64,000 nucleotides of DNA from Nageia nagi (taxonomy: Eukaryota > Pinophyta). How positions within the stretch are numbered: the stretch's first letter is position 1; every line of letters starts with the position of its first letter. Shown piece by piece: positions 58,042 through 64,000 of this stretch. The stretch covers positions 48,484,001-48,548,000 of the forward strand of contig JBITNC010000001.1 in assembly GCA_050084985.1 (NCBI GenBank). Direction: 5' to 3'. The notes beneath the pieces are model-generated. The model ran no database searches and was not told the origin of the DNA. It worked only from the letters and a program-made list of their open reading frames with translations. Position numbers and translations under genes: made by a program.

Positions 58042-58996
58042 GAGAGATATCATTTCTATTTTAATTTTGAAATATATATACATATATTTATATTTATGTT
58101 TGAAGTCAAATATTTTTTTAAAATAATAAAGTTATGTACATATATTTATATTTATATTTATATTTGAAGTTGATTATTATTATTATTTTAAATAATAAAA
58201 TCAAATCATTTTTAAAAAATATTGAAGTTGATGTTTAATGGACAACTCACATGCAATATTTTAGCTATCCACTTCATTCGACATTACAACTATAAAAATG
58301 TTTATTGATGTTAATAATCTTAAATTAAATATAGATATTTTTAATTATATATAAATATTTACAAATAATAAATATATATAAATATCAATATTATAAATAA
58401 ATATTTTAAAAAATCAATGAATTTATATTTTTTATTGTTATATATATATTTTTTACGATAATAAAAAATATATCATTTTGTGATGGTTAAAAAAATATTA
58501 ATTATAAAAAATATTTTAAAAGCTTAAAAATATTTAATAAAGGCATCAAAATTCAACCATGAAAGTGAGTATTTGATCAAGTAAATTAGGTAGGTATGTA
58601 CCATAATTATTAAGTTATGAAGTTAGATTGAAGTTGTAAAAAGGTGTGAAAGATTTCTAAAAGATCTAAATGAAATCATGTCATAATTTTTAAGATCATA
58701 TTATGGTTTGTGTAAGTAAGTAACTATTTATGGTAATACTATTTTTCCATAGCAAACAAACTATTATTTATGATATTATTTAATATTTATTTATGATTTT
58801 GTTGTTTATTAAAAATAATAACTTCTTTTTATAGTAAAATTAGTTTCATTTTAGTTGTCACATTAATCTTATTATTTTCATTTTAGTGAAATTAATTATT
58901 TTTATTATTTTTGTAGTTTTTCAAATATGCTTGTTGTATATGTTTTAGGTTTTTACTTTTTGAAAACTTTCTTATTAAAATAATAGTTGCGTAATT

Positions 58997-59110
58997 ATGG
59001 ATGATCAAACTTATCAAGCTAGTCATATTCCTAATGTTGATTCCTTGCATATTCCAATATCATATGACACCATTAACTACATATCATCCCCTCCTTATAA
59101 TGGTCCTTAG
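58997..59110 (+). CDS. Short unrecognised open frame
   Basis: A 38-codon frame starts MDDQTYQASHIPNVDSLHIP and ends at TAG, where Gln might be expected; protein-like composition continues a few codons beyond. It stands out from the AT-rich surroundings. It could be the first part of a decayed transposon ORF. No family recognised, and it may not be a gene. Confidence 0.2.
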   Translation: MDDQTYQASHIPNVDSLHIPISYDTINYISSPPYNGP

Positions 59111-59734
59111 TCAAAAAAATGGTAGCCAAAATGTCAACATCCCTTCAACACAACTTACAATTTCACAACCATAAACACCTTCTATTTTTACCAATTTATC
59201 ACAAAAATGTTAACCATAAACCACCAACGTAACAACCCCAAATCATAGTACAATCTTTTGCAAATTATTAGTATAAGCATAATCAAGATAATAAGTGTAG
59301 ATACCTAAAATTGGCACCTTTGCCTAACATTTTAGGTTGCTTTATGTTCGTTGCATTGATATATGTTTTGCTTAAATAATAACATTCATAATTAATAAGG
59401 ATGTCATCCATAATATTCAATATTAAGCAATAATATCATCCATACCAATAGATAATAAATAAAAAAGATTTCATTAAAAATATTTATTTATATCATAAGC
59501 TAATTAAATCATTAATATATTGATTAAGTGTTAATCAGGTGATCCCTAAGTAATCATGGCTTAATTAAATCCTACATGTTAATTAATTAGAAATAAAAAA
59601 AAATTTAATTAATGAGCTCACTCAAGATTAATAAAATTATAGTTCACAAAAATCTAAAAATTGAATTAAAAATAAATATGACAATTTAAAAACATGCTAA
59701 TCTTGTCTCCTAAAAGCATGAAACCCTATGAAAA

Positions 59735-59751
59735 CTCTCTCTCTCTCTCTC
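59735..59751. repeat. (CT)n microsatellite
   Basis: A 17-base alternating CT run. Confidence 0.9.
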
Positions 59752-62299
59752 GCTTAGAAAATTGGTGTGCATGCTTTCTTATTGATTATTACACTCTTAC
59801 GCTCCAATATTCATTTCAGGGAATGCATGTGAAGGTATTATCTTAATTTTTATGTTATTTCAAATGCATGCTTTGTTTAATAGTTATTTTCTTATATATA
59901 GGTTTGCATTAACATTTTGTTGTGAACTTGTGTGTAGATTTGACATACAAGTGACATACTAGAGATTATATTGAATAGGGACATCTCATCATTACAAGAA
60001 TTGTATATTTTGTATTCAAGAAGATATTATCATAGATAAAAAAATATTTTTATTATAAAATCTATATTAAAACCTTTGGGTTATTGTACTTCATCACATA
60101 AGAGAGTGCAATAGATGTCTCATGCAATGTAATATAACTTTTATTATGATTTTAATAAAGGTATTTTGCACTTGTTTGCTAGCAGGGTTATATTTGCATG
60201 TGTGCAATAAGTATTGATGAATGTGATAATAATCCTAGATAAACTTCAATGGAGTTCAATGAACAAGATAAGCCTTAATGAAGTGTGATAACCATCGTAG
60301 AGGTGATAACTTGATGATTTTTTATGAAATGATATTGATTGAAAAGATCCTAACCAAGATGATATATATGAAACTTGATGAAGAGACATGATGATATATG
60401 TGTTGATTTTGAAGAGCATGGTGCACCAATCGAGAGAGTATGATGAAGTTATCAAGTTTATCAAATAGGATTCACTCATGATAAATCTAACAATTTACAT
60501 GTAAAATATGGTAATTACATAAAAGGATGATAAAACTAGAAGACAAATTTGTGATACCTCTTGTGGGTGCCTTTGGGATGTTATGCCAACATTTGGAGCC
60601 ACTAAGGAATAAACTCCACTTTTTATCTTACTATACTTGAAGGACATACATGCCATTTAGAATATCTTATTAACGAGATTAGTATATTATGTGTAAGACA
60701 GTCTTTAATGAAAATCTTGATGCCAACTCAAATATGAAGAAATCATTACCAAATAAAGGCAAAATAAGCAAGGATCAATAGAGAAAAAGATCAACAACAT
60801 AAAATAAAAAAACTTAAATTTACAAAAATGGGACATGGAACGTGGTGGTCAAGGGATTATCCTTATTGGACAAATGAGACTAGATCTCTTGTGGAAATAT
60901 TTTGCATACTTTAATGTTTTCTAATCCAACCTCTATTTTTTCTTTAAAATTGATAATCTAATGTGAATTGATTTTGATATTGCATTTTATTATATCCTAA
61001 TAAATCAACCCATCCAATAAAAGCCTAAGGTTCATTAATTGCTTAATTAGCCACTTACAAAAGCAAATTGGTGAAAATACCCATTATTATTTAATTTTGT
61101 GCATTAATTGGTTCTCGATTTTGTTAGTTTTCTTGATTTTTTCCTTCCCCATAAAATGAAATAGTATTTTATCAATCAAATCCTAAATAATTTAATTTAA
61201 TTTTTAATATTTTATCATAATGTGGCTAGTATTCCTATGAAAATTATTAAATTCCTTAAACATATATCCATATGAAATTATGTTAGAAAACATGTAATTC
61301 CTTATCAGAGGAAGCTTTATGATGTTCTCCTTATAAAATATGTTCAAAATTAAATTCATGCTTTCCTAAAAGGATGTATATTTTCTTCTTGGTTTCTTTG
61401 TAAGGGTGGTCAAAATTGTTTATGGTTTAATCCTTTCTACCTTGGCCACTACTACCTCTTCTTCCTTAACCGATACATTTACCTCTTTCTCACCAAAAGC
61501 ATTATCTTTCTTATTGTTTTCTTTCTTGGTCTTCTATTTTAAATTTTTGACATCAATCATATTTTTCTCCTTTCTTAACAGTAAAATCTAATTATGATTT
61601 CAATTAAAGATAACTCATTTGACCTTAAAACAAGTTTATTTCTAATTGAGGTATAAAAGAATGAATAAATGTTCATATAATATCATTTAGATTGGCGATC
61701 AGTTGATTTACTTTTCTTCTCCAAATTTTGATAAAATCATTTAATTATTAATATTCCATTTATTTCATCATGTACAAAATTATGATTCTAGTTTCCTATT
61801 TAGTATTATATTCGTATTATTCAAAAAGCTCATTTATAAGCATCTTGTAGCTTGTAATGGTTATTGATGAAAGGATGTAAAATAATTGCAAATAATCACC
61901 CTTAAAACTTGTTGAAAATATCTTAACCATGAGATCTTGATCTTTTGTGAATTATATTGCCTTCTAATGAATGTTTTTGGATCTTGATTTCATACTTTAT
62001 GAATTTGATATTTGCTTTAGTTAGAAACATAATTACATTAATTTTTTTTTGATAAGGGTAAAAAAAGGTGGGTTTTCAAAAAGCAAGATCCTAAAACCTA
62101 CATTTAGAGAGAAATATTTTCAAATATATGGATCATGAACATCATAGATCAAACTATTAAGAAACTTTTCCAACAACATCTGGGCATTACAAAGATTGAT
62201 AGTTACGATCACTGTAGATACCCTAGCTTAATCATTTGTCTCAAGGTATGTTACTAAATCTAAAAATATATTTCTACATTTTAGGCTTCTCAAATAATA

Positions 62300-62815
62300 C
62301 CTATGTGTTGCTTCCTCAACCTCTTCAGTTATGATTCATATTTAGCCTCTAAGTTTTTTCTTAGCATATTCAGAGAATTGGATGAATCTTCCTTTGTTCT
62401 TTTCTTTGAATCCTTTGTAATAGGAATATTTGAAATTTTATTTTTAGGTTTTTCTTTATTTGTGTCTTGAGAATGATTTCCTAAGGATTGATTAAGAAAG
62501 CCCTCAATCTACTACTTGCTTACACCCTAAAATCCTTCCTTAAAGCCTTTTGTTGAGACAAATCTACCACCTAAGTCATCAATATTTTCATCTTTGCATT
62601 CTTGACTCTTGTAGATATGTGGGCTTTGATAATCACCATTCACACTATTATCATTCACCTAGCTATCATTGTCCACACTATTCTTAACAACTGGACAAAC
62701 ATTGTCCACTTTGTTATCATCCCCAAACTTTCAAAATTTGCTAGATGGGCAATTCCTCTTCATTTATCCAATTTGTTACCAAAGATAACACCTTAGGGAG
62801 AAGCTTTTATACTCA
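62300..62815 (-). pseudogene. Decayed gag-like stretch, minus strand
   Basis: On the minus strand a degraded zinc-knuckle-like CYLW-QIG-MKRNCPSSKF (about 62800-62730) is followed by an Asp/Asn-rich tract (DDNKVDNVCPVVKNSVDND, VNDNSVNGDYQSPHIYKSQE) and then a Lys-rich part (KDSKKRTKEDSSNSLNMLRK). The order knuckle plus polar tail suggests a retroelement gag C-terminus. Several stops are present; family unknown. Confidence 0.35.
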
Positions 62816-63104
62816 ATGCTTTGAACCCTTATTCTCCATATTGAGTTAAGAGTAATAGTATATGGCCAAGGCTTCTAATGAGTTCATCCAAACCATGAAT
62901 CTTTCTTTCTATAAGTACCTTTACACTTTACATTTTCAAAAGTATAATTATCAAGTCTTGGAAAGAACCAATTATATTTCTAATTTTCCTAATAACTTCC
63001 TTGCTCCAAAATTCTATGATAGGACATACAAATTTACCATAACTAGTAGTCTAGAGATTTGCTAAGATAGAGGGTCAAATTCTGAAGACCATTTTTGAAT
63101 GTAC

Positions 63105-63600
63105 TGTTAGAATTTCCTAATGATTATTGTTTAGTATCCAATTAAAATAAAGTGTCTCTCTAATTAATTCTTCCAAATACTAAAAAGTATTTAGAAATAC
63201 CTTTTTAGTATTTAAGAATTAATTATGTGTAACTTGATCCTTCTTAACCTCATATAAACCCTTGGTAAAATGGTGGGTTATGTGAGTTAAGAAGGGGTTC
63301 TCTCCTATAAATAAAGGGCTTGGTCTTTTTAAATAACACTTGATGAGAGCAAAGTTATGCTCATTCCTTGTAGGTTGATAGGAGAGAAAAGAGGTTGTAA
63401 ACATTGTAAGAACTATCCTTGAGGAGTAAAGATATTGAGTTAGAGTGGAGTACTCTCACCTTGAGAGTAACCACTATAATCCTTTGTCATCTTGTGTAAT
63501 GTACTATACATCCTTTTCATTTGTGTGTGATTGATTGAGTATTCTTAAAATAGGTTTATTCATCCAAGGTGATCTTGGAGTATTGGAGTTTAAACTATTT
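63105..63600 (+). repeat. LTR-like sequence of a second copia family (element G)
   Basis: Starts TGTTAGAATTTCC, has TATAAATAAAGGGC, GCAAAGTTATGCTC and GGTGATCTTGG at the same relative places as the LTRs of A and C, but is otherwise diverged. The terminal CA and primer-binding site are missing: the sequence runs straight into RT. Confidence 0.65.
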
Positions 63601-64000
63601 TAGATGTTGAAATCTTTATGATTCAATAGAAGGGTTTGTTGTGCAAGAGAAAGAGTCCCATGTGTGCAAGCTAAAGAAGTCTTTGTATGGACTTAAGCAA
63701 GCATCAAGAGCATGGTACAAAAAGATTTTAGGGTATTTTGAGACTCTTGGATTCTCAAAATGCTACTCAATTCAGATCTTTATGTGCTCAATGAACGAAA
63801 GGACTTGGTATTAATTATCCTCTATGTGGATGATCTTTTGATCACAGGGAATAATATGGTGATCATAAATGAGTGCATAACCAAACTTAAGATAGAATAT
63901 GAAATGATTAATCTTGGTACTCTTACACTACTATCTTGGTATACAAGTGTATCAATGTAATGATTGTACCTACCTAAGTCATCCAAGTATATCTGAGATA
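63601..64000 (+). pseudogene. Element G copia reverse transcriptase fragment, continues beyond window
   Basis: Begins abruptly within RT at DVEIFM, then KKSLYGLKQASRAWYKKILG and, after a frame change, SDLYVLNERKDLVLIILYVD with an intact YVDD and LLITGNN (63760-63960). gag, protease, integrase and the first half of RT are missing, so it is an internally deleted copy. Confidence 0.85.

Larger units (their letters stand above)
56661..62299. other. Very AT-rich intergenic stretch
   Basis: No gene, LTR or domain was recognised. It contains runs of A/T, an AT microsatellite (58011-58037), a CT microsatellite (59735-59751) and a 38-codon frame (58997-59110). Confidence 0.55.

Noticed and set aside
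57550-58550. AT-rich region as a possible organelle DNA insert or replication origin
   Set aside because: No organelle gene fragments or ordered motifs were seen; AT-richness alone is not evidence.

Overview
The window is about 64 kb of AT-rich nuclear DNA from a seed plant and consists mostly of nested, decayed retrotransposons. The plant origin is read from the element types: Ty1/copia elements primed by initiator-Met tRNA, a Ty3/gypsy element of Tat/Athila type with an extra plant-type RNase H, and an L1-type LINE with a plant ORF1. The old, unremoved, nested insertions suggest a large genome. A gymnosperm is plausible but cannot be proved from this sequence. No intact host gene was found.

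Left half (1-25713): three elements are nested. The outermost (B) is a minus-strand copia element whose 5' LTR lies at 25211-25713 and whose gag and protease remnants lie at 1-1305; its 3' part is outside the window. A plus-strand copia of the same family (A, 1334-22372, 5-bp target duplication TAATA) sits inside B. Inside the gag of A sits a 12.36-kb Ty3/gypsy element (E, 5167-17524, LTRs about 1.16 kb). E has the order gag, protease, extra RNase H, reverse transcriptase, RNase H, integrase, and then a very long 3' open frame of about 1,166 codons. That frame is broken almost only by stops expected from C-to-T change.

Middle (25714-37400): a remnant of an unrecognised protein on the minus strand is split by a second plus-strand copy of the same copia family (C, 27843-36462, duplication TATTC). 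C carries a 66-bp repeat block in its leader and an alternating two-length minisatellite before its 3' LTR.

Right of this (about 37400-52110): a minus-strand L1-type LINE has ORF1 with a DUF4283-like region and a CCHC knuckle, and ORF2 with endonuclease, RT and a zf-RVT-like tail. It is split by a 9.29-kb plus-strand copia with 1.84/1.91-kb LTRs (D, 40135-49420, duplication ACTAG). D resembles Sireviruses in LTR length and in its long gag with three zinc knuckles.

Last part (52110-64000): 52.1-56.7 kb is mostly non-repetitive and may hold fragments of a host transcription unit. 56.7-63.1 kb is very AT-rich, with microsatellites and one decayed gag-like stretch. From 63105 a copia LTR-like sequence is fused directly to RT sequence.

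The copia family A/B/C, element E, element D and the LINE all look inactive in this copy. Protease, RT or integrase catalytic residues are lost in several places and all reading frames carry stops and frameshifts.
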